The notes under the pieces: model-generated
Database searches by the model: none
Told to the model about the DNA's origin: nothing
The model's input: the letters and a program-made list of their open reading frames with translations, nothing else
NCBI GenBank assembly: GCA_904502025.1
Contig: CAJGDJ010000009.1
Span: 1-63,231, forward strand
Source of the DNA: an uncultured Muribaculaceae bacterium
GTDB lineage: Bacteria > Bacteroidota > Bacteroidia > Bacteroidales > Muribaculaceae
DNA length: 63,231 nucleotides
Reading direction: 5' to 3'
Shown here: positions 1 through 7,862 of the stretch, piece by piece
Layout: the number at the start of each line of letters is the position of its first letter
Numbering within the stretch: the stretch's first letter is position 1
Program-made: the position numbers and the translations under genes

Positions 1-420
1 ATCATCATGACCGATGCCGACGTCGATGGTAGCCACATTGCAACATTGTTGATGACATTCTTCTTCCGTCGCATGCGTCCAATTATCGAAAATGGGTATC
101 TCTATCTCGCCACACCTCCATTGTATAAATGTTCGCGTGGCAAAGTTGAAGAATATTGTTGGAACGACATTCAAGTACAACAATTCATTGCCCGTCACGG
201 AGAAAAAACAAAAGTGCAACGCTATAAAGGTCTTGGAGAAATGAGTGCGGAGGAACTTCGCGACACAACAATGGATCCCGAGCAACGCATGTTGAAACAG
301 GTTAACATCAGCGATGCTGCCGAAGCCGACCGCATTTTCTCAATGCTCATGGGCGAAGATGTAGCCCCGCGTCGCGACTTTATTGAAGCGAACGCCAATT
401 ACGCCAACATTGACGCGTAA
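1..420 (+). CDS. gyrB: DNA gyrase subunit B, C-terminal part (5' end outside window)
   Basis: C-terminal 139 residues of the gyrase ATPase/TOPRIM subunit, which works with GyrA to introduce negative supercoils. The frame is open from base 1, so the gene starts outside the window. Seen: the TOPRIM metal-binding motif DADVDGSH near the start, the QRYKGLGEM block, and an acidic-aromatic tail ending ANYANIDA. This tail is typical of GyrB; ParE cannot be fully excluded without the missing N-terminal part. The gene is followed at once by a rho-independent terminator, so it ends its transcription unit. Confidence 0.93.
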   Translation: MIMTDADVDGSHIATLLMTFFFRRMRPIIENGYLYLATPPLYKCSRGKVEEYCWNDIQVQQFIARHGEKTKVQRYKGLGEMSAEELRDTTMDPEQRMLKQVNISDAAEADRIFSMLMGEDVAPRRDFIEANANYANIDA

Positions 421-430
421 CAAACATTAT

Positions 431-464
431 AAAAAAGCGTGCCAACTCAATGGTGCGTTTTTTT
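431..464 (+). terminator. Intrinsic terminator after gyrB
   Basis: A-tract, 13-base arm 431-443 and complementary arm 452-464 (three G-T wobbles) around an 8-base loop, ending in a run of seven T. It sits 10 bases after the gyrB stop. It also covers base 450, where a possible early ATG for the next gene lies, which argues against that start. Confidence 0.75.
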
Positions 465-491
465 GTTAACCAATTAAACTACCAAATTATT

Positions 492-2735
492 ATGGCTCAA
501 TCTTCAAAGAAAAATAATTCAGCAAAATTAGCTTTACTTGTAAAAGAATACATAGGTCAACAAAAGAACAAGACATTCAATTATAAACAAGTATCACATG
601 CTATTGGAGCCTCAACTCCAAAACAGCAGCGTGCAGTAGCCCTAACTCTTGCCGAAATGGCGTTTGATGGAGAACTAATCGAGACCACTCCGGGCAAATA
701 CAAATCTCCTATGCAAACCAGCTTTGCCACCGGCACTTTTATTCGTCGCAGCAACGGCAAAAACAGCGTGATAATCGACAACGAAGACGAAGCATTTTTC
801 GTTGCCGAACGCAACTCTATGCATGCTCTCAATGGCGACAAAGTAAAAGTAAGCATTGCCGCACATCGTCGTGGAGTTGAACCCGAAGCTGAAGTTGTTG
901 AAATCATCGAAAAAAAAGACCAAGTATTTATCGGACAGCTAAAAGTAGAAAAACATTATGGTTATCTACTCACTGATTCTAAATTTCTTGCTGTTGACAT
1001 TTTTATCCCAAAAGCCAAACTTAAAAATGGCAAAACAGGAGATAAAGCCGTTGTTCGCATCACTCATTGGACCGACGATTGCAAAAATCCAAATGGAGAA
1101 GTAGTCGATATTCTTGGACGTCATGGGGAAAATAACGCTGAGATACATGCCATTCTTGCCGAGTATGGACTCCCATATAAATACCCCGAAGCCGTAGAAC
1201 GTGCAGCCGACAAAATCGACGCCGGCATTACTCCCGAAGTCATTGCATCTCGACTCGACATGAGAAAAGCCACGACATTCACCATTGACCCACGCGACGC
1301 TAAAGACTTTGATGATGCACTATCCATAACTCGCCTACCAAACGGCAATTATGAAATTGGAGTCCATATTGCCGATGTAACTCACTATGTAAAACCCGGC
1401 TCAATCATTGATCGCGAAGCCGAGAATCGAGCAACATCAGTATATCTTGTTGATCGAGTTGTTCCAATGTTGCCCGAGCACCTTTGCAACGGCATTTGCT
1501 CATTGCGACCAAACGAAGAAAAACTTGCATTCTCATGCATATTTGAAATGGACGATAATGCACAAGTAATCAACCACAAAATAGCACGTACGGTAATCGA
1601 AAGTAATCGTAGATTTACATACGAGGAGGCTCAAGGAATCATCGAGTTAGGACATGGAGAATATTCCCAAGAAATACTAACCCTCGACCGTCTCGCAAAA
1701 ATCCTTCGCAAAGAACGCTACGAAAATGGGTCGGTAGAATTTGACCGTTGCGAAGTGCGTTTTGACATCGACGAAACCGGACACCCTATAGGAGTATTCT
1801 TCAAAGAATCAAAAGATGCCAACAAACTCATTGAAGAGTTCATGCTACTCGCCAACAAAACTGTAGCTCGTGAAATAGGTTGTGTAGCCGGCAAAAGGAA
1901 AGCTAAAGCATTTGTATATCGCGTACACGATGAACCCGACCCCGAAAAGCTCACTGAATTAGCCAAACAATCACGAGTATTTGGTTATAAAATCAAAGAT
2001 TCCGGTTCGGCTCGCGAAGTAAATCGCTCTATCAATCGCATGTTAAAGGATTTGAAAGGTAAAGGAGAAGAGAACTTCCTATCCACTCTTGCCATTCGTT
2101 CTATGGCAAAAGCGATATACACCACTGTAAACGTTGGACACTATGGATTGGGATTTGAATATTATACCCATTTCACATCTCCGATTCGTCGTTATCCCGA
2201 CATGATGGTGCATCGACTTCTCGACAAATATCTCAATGGAGGTCGTAGCGTTAACGTTGACAAACTCGAAGACCAATGCAAACACTCATCAAGCATGGAG
2301 CAACTCGCAGCCAATGCCGAAAGAGCTTCAATCAAATACAAGCAAGTTGAATTTCTTGCCGACCACCTCGGAGAAGTTTATGACGGAGTAATTTCGGGCG
2401 TTACCGAATGGGGATTATATGTAGAACTTGATGACAATAAATGCGAAGGCATGGTCCCTATTCGCGACCTTACCGACGACTATTATGAATTTGACGAAAA
2501 AAATTACTGCATAATAGGTCGTCACACAAATACTCGCTATCGACTTGGCGACAGGATTACCATTCAAGTTGCTCGAGCAAACCTCGACCGCAAGCAAATT
2601 GACTTCGCCATAGTTGATGAACGACACCCACGTCGTAACGAAGACGTTTTAGGCAAAAAGGTGTCCGTAGCACAAGCAATCAACAACCCCAAGTCTAAAG
2701 GACGTGGCAAAAAATCCAAGTCTAAACGCAAATAA
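492..2735 (+). CDS. rnr: Ribonuclease R (RNB-family 3'-5' exoribonuclease)
   Basis: 747-residue processive 3'-5' exoribonuclease that degrades structured RNA in the cytoplasm. Order of parts: an N-terminal winged-helix-like region, cold-shock-type RNA-binding segments, and the RNB catalytic core with the metal-binding motif DPRDAKDFDDA (around residues 270-285). An S1 domain follows (GVTEWGLYVELDDNKCEGMV), then a short lysine-rich tail. The length is normal for RNase R. I chose the ATG at 492 because the in-frame ATG at 450 lies inside the gyrB terminator and would add residues unlike the family. folB follows 34 bases later on the same strand. Confidence 0.95.
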   Translation: MAQSSKKNNSAKLALLVKEYIGQQKNKTFNYKQVSHAIGASTPKQQRAVALTLAEMAFDGELIETTPGKYKSPMQTSFATGTFIRRSNGKNSVIIDNEDEAFFVAERNSMHALNGDKVKVSIAAHRRGVEPEAEVVEIIEKKDQVFIGQLKVEKHYGYLLTDSKFLAVDIFIPKAKLKNGKTGDKAVVRITHWTDDCKNPNGEVVDILGRHGENNAEIHAILAEYGLPYKYPEAVERAADKIDAGITPEVIASRLDMRKATTFTIDPRDAKDFDDALSITRLPNGNYEIGVHIADVTHYVKPGSIIDREAENRATSVYLVDRVVPMLPEHLCNGICSLRPNEEKLAFSCIFEMDDNAQVINHKIARTVIESNRRFTYEEAQGIIELGHGEYSQEILTLDRLAKILRKERYENGSVEFDRCEVRFDIDETGHPIGVFFKESKDANKLIEEFMLLANKTVAREIGCVAGKRKAKAFVYRVHDEPDPEKLTELAKQSRVFGYKIKDSGSAREVNRSINRMLKDLKGKGEENFLSTLAIRSMAKAIYTTVNVGHYGLGFEYYTHFTSPIRRYPDMMVHRLLDKYLNGGRSVNVDKLEDQCKHSSSMEQLAANAERASIKYKQVEFLADHLGEVYDGVISGVTEWGLYVELDDNKCEGMVPIRDLTDDYYEFDEKNYCIIGRHTNTRYRLGDRITIQVARANLDRKQIDFAIVDERHPRRNEDVLGKKVSVAQAINNPKSKGRGKKSKSKRK

Positions 2736-2769
2736 TCAAATAAACAACTAATTTAATCGACTCAATAAT

Positions 2770-3129
2770 ATGCCACGAGGAAGCATTGAAATAAAAAAAC
2801 TTCGCGTTTATGCCTACCATGGAGTTCTTGAACAAGAAAATCGTATAGGTAATAATTTCGACGTTAGTATAAAACTATACTACCCAATATCTCGAGCAAT
2901 GGTAAACGATAATTTAACAGGCACGCTTAACTATGCCGAGGCTATCGACATAATTAAAACCACAATGCAAACACCATCACACTTAATTGAAAATGTGATT
3001 GAACGAATAAAACTTGCCTTGTTAAATAGATTTCCATTAATCGAAGGAGGGAAAATCAAAATCGAAAAACTATCTCCTCCAATAGCCAACACACAAGTTG
3101 AGTCGGTATCAGTAAGCTACGAATGGTAA
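2770..3129 (+). CDS. folB: Dihydroneopterin aldolase
   Basis: 119 residues, full length for the family. It converts 7,8-dihydroneopterin to 6-hydroxymethyl-dihydropterin plus glycolaldehyde in folate synthesis. Seen: the N-terminal block RVYAYHGVLEQE with the family's HGV..EE pattern, followed by IGNNFDVSI, the segment TLNYAEAIDII, and the late lysine-containing KIKIEKLSPP that matches the catalytic-lysine strand. It lies 34 bases after rnr and is probably co-transcribed with it. It converges on the HD-domain gene with only 12 bases between stops. Confidence 0.9.
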   Translation: MPRGSIEIKKLRVYAYHGVLEQENRIGNNFDVSIKLYYPISRAMVNDNLTGTLNYAEAIDIIKTTMQTPSHLIENVIERIKLALLNRFPLIEGGKIKIEKLSPPIANTQVESVSVSYEW

Positions 3130-3141
3130 TAATAACAAATC

Positions 3142-3792
3142 TCAAGGAATGGTAGCCAACAACTGCCATTCTTTTTCAAAAAGCAAACGCAGTTCTTTTA
3201 GGTCTTTTATTCGTTGCTGAAACTCACACAACCGATGTGCATTGGGCGATTCCGGAATCCACAATTTAAGATAACCACCCTTGGCATATTTTTCCATTAT
3301 ATGCTCCACAAAACGAGCATAATGCTCCTCCTTACCAAATTGTGGATAATGAGCCTGCCCATATTGAATAGTGCGACGCACTATTAACGTTGGATCTATA
3401 ACCCTATCAGCTTCAGCTACAATTTTACCATATATCGTGCGTGGTTCTTTGCTGCTTGACGCACGATGGTCCTCAACCGCTTGAGCCATAACATGAATTT
3501 GTTCTTCATCAAACCATTGTCGTAATTGCACTTCGGCTTGAACTATTTCGCCCGACACTATATGATGCCGCTCTCGCCCGGCAACCAACCCTACATCATG
3601 ATAAGCAGCCACAACATACACCATATTTATATCAACATCATAATATTGAGCCAACTCCATGCTTTGCTTAATTACCGTCAACACATGGTCTCGTTGATGT
3701 CCGGCATCAAAATCATCATAACGAGGTATAATCTCCTCCTGAATATACTTTTGTAGCGAACTATCAATACTTTCAAATACATCTGATTTCAT
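3142..3792 (-). CDS. HD-domain phosphohydrolase of unknown substrate
   Basis: 216 residues with the metal-dependent HD hydrolase fold. Seen: a first histidine in GHQRDHVLTV, the HD pair in VAAYHDVG, a third histidine in VEDHRASS, and the late aspartate in VAEADRVID; together these are the metal ligands of the superfamily. Substrates in the superfamily include nucleotides and cyclic nucleotides; nothing here fixes which, and the neighbours (folB, a nuclease) do not decide it. A perfect -7 element (TAATTTTG, 3798-3805) lies only five bases before the ATG, so the message may be nearly leaderless. Confidence 0.8.
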   Translation of the reverse strand: MKSDVFESIDSSLQKYIQEEIIPRYDDFDAGHQRDHVLTVIKQSMELAQYYDVDINMVYVVAAYHDVGLVAGRERHHIVSGEIVQAEVQLRQWFDEEQIHVMAQAVEDHRASSSKEPRTIYGKIVAEADRVIDPTLIVRRTIQYGQAHYPQFGKEEHYARFVEHIMEKYAKGGYLKLWIPESPNAHRLCEFQQRIKDLKELRLLFEKEWQLLATIP

Positions 3793-3797
3793 AAATG

Positions 3798-3805
3798 CAA
3801 AATTA
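3798..3805 (-). promoter_or_regulatory. Promoter -7 element of the HD-domain gene
   Basis: On the minus strand this reads TAATTTTG, an exact TAnnTTTG match. No convincing TTTG lies 19-21 bases upstream, so only the -7 half is supported. The start codon follows after five bases. Confidence 0.4.
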
Positions 3806-3874
3806 CAAATTATCTATATTTTATCCCCACTTGATTTCTTACTATTCATTATCTTTGTAAAAAAATCACAAAAT

Positions 3875-4621
3875 ATGGCACAAGACTACAACATAATTAA
3901 TGCCCACGATAGAGACAAACTAATTCAATTCAATAAAAAAGAGCATAAATATAGCGTCGATGGCAAAGAATTTATCTCAGTAACTACACTTATTGAAGAT
4001 TGTTTCCCAAAATTTGATGCCGATTATTGGGCAGCACGCAAAGCTCCTCAGTTGGGAATCACTCCTGAACTGCTAAAGGCACAATGGGTAGCAAAGGTAC
4101 AACGTGCATGCGAGCTCGGCACCGCCATGCACGATAAAATCGAGAAATTTTATATGGGAATAACAAGCCAAAGCGACGAAACATTTGACCTTTTCCTTCA
4201 ATTCACTAAAGAGCATACACTTTACCCCTATCGCACCGAATGGAGAATATTCTACGAAGAATATGGCATTGCCGGCACACTCGACTTCCTTGAATGCAAA
4301 GATGGAGTATTTACCATTTATGACTGGAAACGGAGTGAAAAACTCGTTAAGAATGGCATTGTCGAAATCGAAAATCCTTGGCACAAAACAGCCTTACCTC
4401 CTGTTTCACACCTTGCCGACACCACATATTATCATTATGCTTTGCAAGTGAGCATGTATAGATATATTCTTGAAAAGAAATACAACATTATCGTCAGCCA
4501 AAATCGCCTCGCGGTTTTTCACCCCAATAATCATCACTACTATCTCATCAACCTCCCATACCTAAAAAGGGAAGTAGAAATCATATTAAAACATCACACT
4601 TGTAAAACCTCAAGAGACTAA
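3875..4621 (+). CDS. Stand-alone PD-(D/E)XK nuclease of RecB/Cas4 type
   Basis: 248 residues. Seen, in the order typical of the RecB/Cas4/AddB nuclease domain: GTAMH with H86, an acidic block TEWRIFYEE (about 122-129), GTLDF with D137, DWK (D150, K152) and QVSMY (Q191, Y195), the QxxxY motif. These are the metal and DNA-contact residues, so an active Mg-dependent DNase is inferred. There is no helicase domain and no four-cysteine iron-sulfur cluster as in Cas4. Neighbours give no operon; a -7 element TATCTTTG lies at 3850-3857, 17 bases before the ATG. Possible roles are DNA end-processing or a domesticated phage exonuclease; there is no cas gene nearby. Confidence 0.72.
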   Translation: MAQDYNIINAHDRDKLIQFNKKEHKYSVDGKEFISVTTLIEDCFPKFDADYWAARKAPQLGITPELLKAQWVAKVQRACELGTAMHDKIEKFYMGITSQSDETFDLFLQFTKEHTLYPYRTEWRIFYEEYGIAGTLDFLECKDGVFTIYDWKRSEKLVKNGIVEIENPWHKTALPPVSHLADTTYYHYALQVSMYRYILEKKYNIIVSQNRLAVFHPNNHHYYLINLPYLKREVEIILKHHTCKTSRD

Positions 4622-4668
4622 GATCTCACACGAGAACTCGTCAAATCTTTCTTAGCTATACCTGCTAT

Positions 4669-4713
4669 AAAAAAAATGTCCGGTAGCCCCCTTCTATCAG
4701 GGGACTGCTGGAC
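4669..4713 (-). terminator. Intrinsic terminator of an orphan minus-strand RNA
   Basis: 14-base arms 4700-4713 and 4678-4691 pair with one mismatch and two wobbles around an 8-base loop. On the minus strand the hairpin is followed after one base by eight T. On the plus strand no T-run follows, so it acts for minus-strand transcription, yet no minus-strand coding gene ends here. Confidence 0.75.
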
Positions 4714-4923
4714 TAAAGCCATAAGGCATGATTTGTGATTCTAAAGATAGCTGTTTTATAGCAACTTTAAGTGTAGATATTATATCATACTTACATTTTA
4801 CTACACCTAAAATTCATTTTTCGCATTTCACAACGCCTTAAGTGAATCTTGCCTTTCCTTAGTCCTTAAATTTATGCGTAAAATAATTAATCAGCCTAAG
4901 GGTTTAGCTATTAGGTGTTTTAT
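4670..4923 (-). ncRNA. Candidate orphan non-coding RNA of about 250 bases
   Basis: A perfect Bacteroidota promoter (4929-4960) and a strong intrinsic terminator (4669-4713) bracket about 250 bases of minus-strand DNA with no usable reading frame. Transcription from ettA should stop earlier, at 5061-5092, so this is a separate unit. Possible structure: TTAGGTGT/ACACCTAA pairing (4911-4918 with 4803-4810) and an alternative CTACAC/GTGTAG pairing (4801-4806 with 4771-4776) that share bases, so the two folds exclude each other. I see no tmRNA tRNA-like end, no RNase P core, and no closing stem between the 5' and 3' ends as in 6S RNA. Function unknown. Confidence 0.55.
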
Positions 4924-4928
4924 CATAG

Positions 4929-4960
4929 CAAAAGTAGATGTTTATTTTTTAATACACAAA
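4929..4960 (-). promoter_or_regulatory. Consensus promoter of the orphan RNA
   Basis: On the minus strand: -33 TTTG (4957-4960), 20-base spacer, -7 TACTTTTG (4929-4936). Both elements match the Bacteroidota housekeeping sigma consensus exactly. The expected start of transcription is near 4923. Confidence 0.65.
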
Positions 4961-5060
4961 TTCACTTTTAACATGTTTTACAAAATCTGCCATAGTCATA
5001 GCTTAATTAACACATTTTAATCATTAGAAACAATTATTAAATCAAATAGTATAAACACAT

Positions 5061-5092
5061 AAAAAAACGCCGATTTATAAATCAGCGTTTTT
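5061..5092 (-). terminator. Terminator after ettA
   Basis: Nearly perfect inverted repeat with an A-tract on one side and a T-tract on the other (core AACGCCGATTT / AATCAGCGTT, one mismatch), 28 bases after the ettA stop on the minus strand. The symmetry would let it work in both directions. Confidence 0.75.
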
Positions 5093-5119
5093 GTGCTTTG
5101 TAATTATTATGGCAATATC

Positions 5120-6805
5120 CTATTCCATTAATTTACGATAGCGACGGCGAGGCAACTCTTTTCCTCCATTATGAGCTTTCTTAAATTCCTCATAATCTGA
5201 GTAAGATCCCTCATAATAAACTACTTCGCCATCACCTTCAAACGAAAGAATGTGAGTACAAATTCGGTCAAGGAACCAACGGTCGTGGCTCACAACAACA
5301 GCACAACCGGCAAAGTCTTCAAGACCTTCTTCAAGAGCACGAAGTGTGTTTACGTCAATGTCGTTGGTAGGTTCGTCGAGAAGCAATACATTACCTTCCT
5401 CTTTCAATGCCATTGCAAGGTGCAAACGATTTCGCTCACCACCCGAAAGTACTCCTATTTTCTTTTCTTGGTCAGCTCCTGAAAAGTTGAATTTAGAAAG
5501 ATATGCACGTGCATTTACATCACGACCTCCCATTCGGAACGATTCCACTCCTTGCGAAATCACTTCATAGACCGATTTTTCGGGCAATAAATCATGGTGA
5601 GTTTGATCCACATAGGCAATCTTTACAGTTTCGCCCACATCAAACGTGCCTGCATCGGGCTTTTCTTGTCCCATAATGAGGCGGAACAAAGTTGTTTTTC
5701 CGGCTCCGTTTGGTCCGATTACCCCAACAATACCATTGGGTGGCAACGAGAAGTTAAGGTCTTTGAATAATTGTTTCTTGCCGAAAGCCTTTGCCAATGA
5801 AGATGCCTCGATTACTTTATTTCCAAGGCGAGGTCCATTGGGGATAAATATTTCAAGACGCTCTTCTCTTTCTTTTTGGTCTTCATTCAACAAGCGGTCA
5901 TAAGAAGAAAGACGAGCTTTACCTTTTGCCTGACGTGCTTTAGGAGCCATACGCACCCATTCAAGTTCTCGTTCAAGAGTTTTACGACGTTTGCTCGCTT
6001 GTTTTTCTTCTTGAGCCATTCGTTTAGTTTTTTGGTCGAGCCAAGATGAATAGTTTCCTTTCCAGGGTATTCCCTCGCCTCTGTCAAGTTCAAGAATCCA
6101 ACCTGCTACATGGTCAAGGAAGTAACGGTCGTGAGTAATAGCAATTACCGTACCGGGATATTGTTGCAAGTGTTGTTCAAGCCAATCAATTGATTCAGCA
6201 TCAAGGTGGTTGGTAGGCTCATCAAGCAACAACACATCGGGTTGCTGCAACAGCAAACGGCAAAGAGCTACACGACGACGTTCTCCACCCGATAATGTTC
6301 CTATTGTTTGGTCATCGGGAGGACATTGAAGAGCGTCCATAGCACGTTCAAGTTTGCTATCAATATTCCAAGCATCGGCTGCATCAAGTTTATCTTGCAA
6401 CTCTGCTTGACGTGCAATCAAAGCGTCCATTTTGTCGGGGTCTTCAAGCACATCGGGGTCGCAAAATGCAGCATTCACTTGATCAAACTCAGCAAGCAAA
6501 TCCATGATTGGTTGCACACCTTCTCGCACCACCTCGATTACTGTTTTATCGGCATCGAGTTGTGGTTCTTGTTCAAGATATCCCACTGAATATCCGGGCG
6601 AGAACACCACTTCGCCTTGATAACTTTTATCAATTCCGGCAATTATTTTCAACAATGAAGATTTACCCGAACCATTAAGACCTATGATACCGATTTTCGC
6701 ACCATAGAAAAACGATAGGTAAATATTTTTCAACACTTGTTTTTGGGGAGGATAAATCTTGCTCACTCCCACCATTGAGAATATTACTTTTTTGTCGTCA
6801 GCCAT
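5120..6805 (-). CDS. ettA: Energy-dependent translational throttle protein EttA (ABC-F ATPase)
   Basis: 561 residues, close to the E. coli length. Soluble ABC-F protein that binds the ribosomal E site and couples ATP state to translation. Two nucleotide-binding domains are seen: Walker A GLNGSGKSS (about 42-50) and GPNGAGKTT, signatures LSGGERRRVAL and LSGGERNRLHL, and Walker B LLLDEPTNHLD and LLLDEPTNDID. The linker between the two domains is basic (KRRKTLEREL). There are no membrane segments. It follows def by 27 bases and is the last gene of a glycosyltransferase-ruvX-def-ettA run. The C-terminal RRRYRKL is typical of EttA and separates it from Uup and other ABC-F members. Confidence 0.93.
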   Translation of the reverse strand: MADDKKVIFSMVGVSKIYPPQKQVLKNIYLSFFYGAKIGIIGLNGSGKSSLLKIIAGIDKSYQGEVVFSPGYSVGYLEQEPQLDADKTVIEVVREGVQPIMDLLAEFDQVNAAFCDPDVLEDPDKMDALIARQAELQDKLDAADAWNIDSKLERAMDALQCPPDDQTIGTLSGGERRRVALCRLLLQQPDVLLLDEPTNHLDAESIDWLEQHLQQYPGTVIAITHDRYFLDHVAGWILELDRGEGIPWKGNYSSWLDQKTKRMAQEEKQASKRRKTLERELEWVRMAPKARQAKGKARLSSYDRLLNEDQKEREERLEIFIPNGPRLGNKVIEASSLAKAFGKKQLFKDLNFSLPPNGIVGVIGPNGAGKTTLFRLIMGQEKPDAGTFDVGETVKIAYVDQTHHDLLPEKSVYEVISQGVESFRMGGRDVNARAYLSKFNFSGADQEKKIGVLSGGERNRLHLAMALKEEGNVLLLDEPTNDIDVNTLRALEEGLEDFAGCAVVVSHDRWFLDRICTHILSFEGDGEVVYYEGSYSDYEEFKKAHNGGKELPRRRYRKLME

Positions 6806-6832
6806 ATTTTTATGGTAGATGATTAATACTTA

Positions 6833-7399
6833 TTACTTTCTTTTCTTGGGTGCATAACGCACTTGATAATCGCAACGAATCTTTCCCTCAATAATGTTAT
6901 TGAGTTTCCCTCGAATGAGTTGCTTGCGAATCAACGACACATGGTCGATATATAGTTTCCCTTCAAGGTGATCACATTCATGTTGCACAATACGAGCAAG
7001 GAATCCACTCATCACTTCTTCGTGTGTTTGGAAATTTTCATCAACCCAACGAAGACGAATATGCTCTACACGATTCACGTTTTCCGACAATCCGGGCAAA
7101 CTCAAGCAGCCTTCTCCTCGAGTAACCATCTCTCCCTCCAAAACTTCTATTTCGGGATTTATCAGAGTGAGTTTTCGACCGGCACATTCAGGAAAATTTT
7201 CAGCTACAGGATCTGCATCTATCACCACGATACGATCATTACGCCCGATTTGTGGTGCTGCCAACCCCACTCCCTCTGATGCGTACATAGTTTCATACAT
7301 ATCATCAAGAAGTTTTTTCAAATCGGGATAATCGGGAGTTATATCTTCCGAAACTTTACGGAGCACCGGGTGTCCATATAAATATACTGGTAATTTCAT
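6833..7399 (-). CDS. def: Peptide deformylase
   Basis: 188-residue metalloenzyme that removes the formyl group from the N-terminal Met of new proteins. The three family motifs are intact: GVGLAAPQIG (Q50), EGCLSLPG (metal ligand C98) and QHECDH (H140 and H144 ligands, E141 catalytic). Its start overlaps the ruvX stop by four bases (ATGA-type overlap), so the two are translationally coupled. Confidence 0.95.
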   Translation of the reverse strand: MKLPVYLYGHPVLRKVSEDITPDYPDLKKLLDDMYETMYASEGVGLAAPQIGRNDRIVVIDADPVAENFPECAGRKLTLINPEIEVLEGEMVTRGEGCLSLPGLSENVNRVEHIRLRWVDENFQTHEEVMSGFLARIVQHECDHLEGKLYIDHVSLIRKQLIRGKLNNIIEGKIRCDYQVRYAPKKRK

Positions 7400-7818
7400 G
7401 TATTATATGTTTTACTTTGCAAATAATCATTTAGTATTATCGTAGCCGATATTTCATCAACAATAGCTTTGTCGCGTCGAGCCATCTTTTTCATTCCCCC
7501 ATCAAGCATTGAGCGATGAGCAATCACCGAGGTAAAACGCTCGTCCCAAAATTCTATAGGAATGTCAGGCAATTCCTTTCGCAAACGATTGATACCCGGA
7601 GTGATATATTTCATCGACTCCGATTCTTCGCCACGCATTGTTGTGGGGTGTCCCACTATGATTTTATCGACAGGCTCTGTTGCCACATATTTCTTTATAA
7701 AATCTACCAACGTGTGTGTAGGAATCGTAGTCAATCCATTTGCCACAATACACAATGTGTCAGTTACAGCAATGCCGCAACGCTTTCGTCCATAGTCTAT
7801 TGATAATAATCGTCCCAC
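7396..7818 (-). CDS. ruvX: RuvX/YqgF Holliday-junction resolvase-like protein
   Basis: 140 residues with the RNase H-like fold of the YqgF family, implicated in pre-16S rRNA 5' maturation and Holliday junction processing. Seen: LSIDYGRKRCGIAVTD at the N-terminus (first acidic residue), VGHPTTMRG, and FWDERFTS, the conserved acidic-basic block. The frame opens with GTG at 7818, which gives the family's normal start GRLLSIDYG. A -7 element lies only four bases before this GTG. It overlaps def by four bases. Confidence 0.92.
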   Translation of the reverse strand: MGRLLSIDYGRKRCGIAVTDTLCIVANGLTTIPTHTLVDFIKKYVATEPVDKIIVGHPTTMRGEESESMKYITPGINRLRKELPDIPIEFWDERFTSVIAHRSMLDGGMKKMARRDKAIVDEISATIILNDYLQSKTYNT

Positions 7819-7822
7819 AATG

Positions 7823-7854
7823 CAAAGTTAGTGATTTCGCCAATGATAGGCAAC
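7823..7854 (-). promoter_or_regulatory. Promoter of ruvX-def-ettA
   Basis: On the minus strand: -33 GTTG (7851-7854, one mismatch to TTTG), 20-base spacer, exact -7 TAACTTTG (7823-7830). Transcription would begin at or next to the ruvX GTG, giving a leaderless or nearly leaderless message. Confidence 0.5.
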
Positions 7855-7862
7855 ATTTTAGA

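Noticed and set aside
450..491. Longer RNase R with start at 450
   Set aside because: The ATG lies inside the gyrB terminator, and the added residues do not look like the family; the ATG at 492 fits better.
4670..4923. Orphan RNA as tmRNA, 6S RNA, RNase P RNA or SRP RNA
   Set aside because: No tRNA-like end or tag frame, no pairing of 5' and 3' ends, no RNase P core motifs, no SRP GGAA-type tip that I can see.
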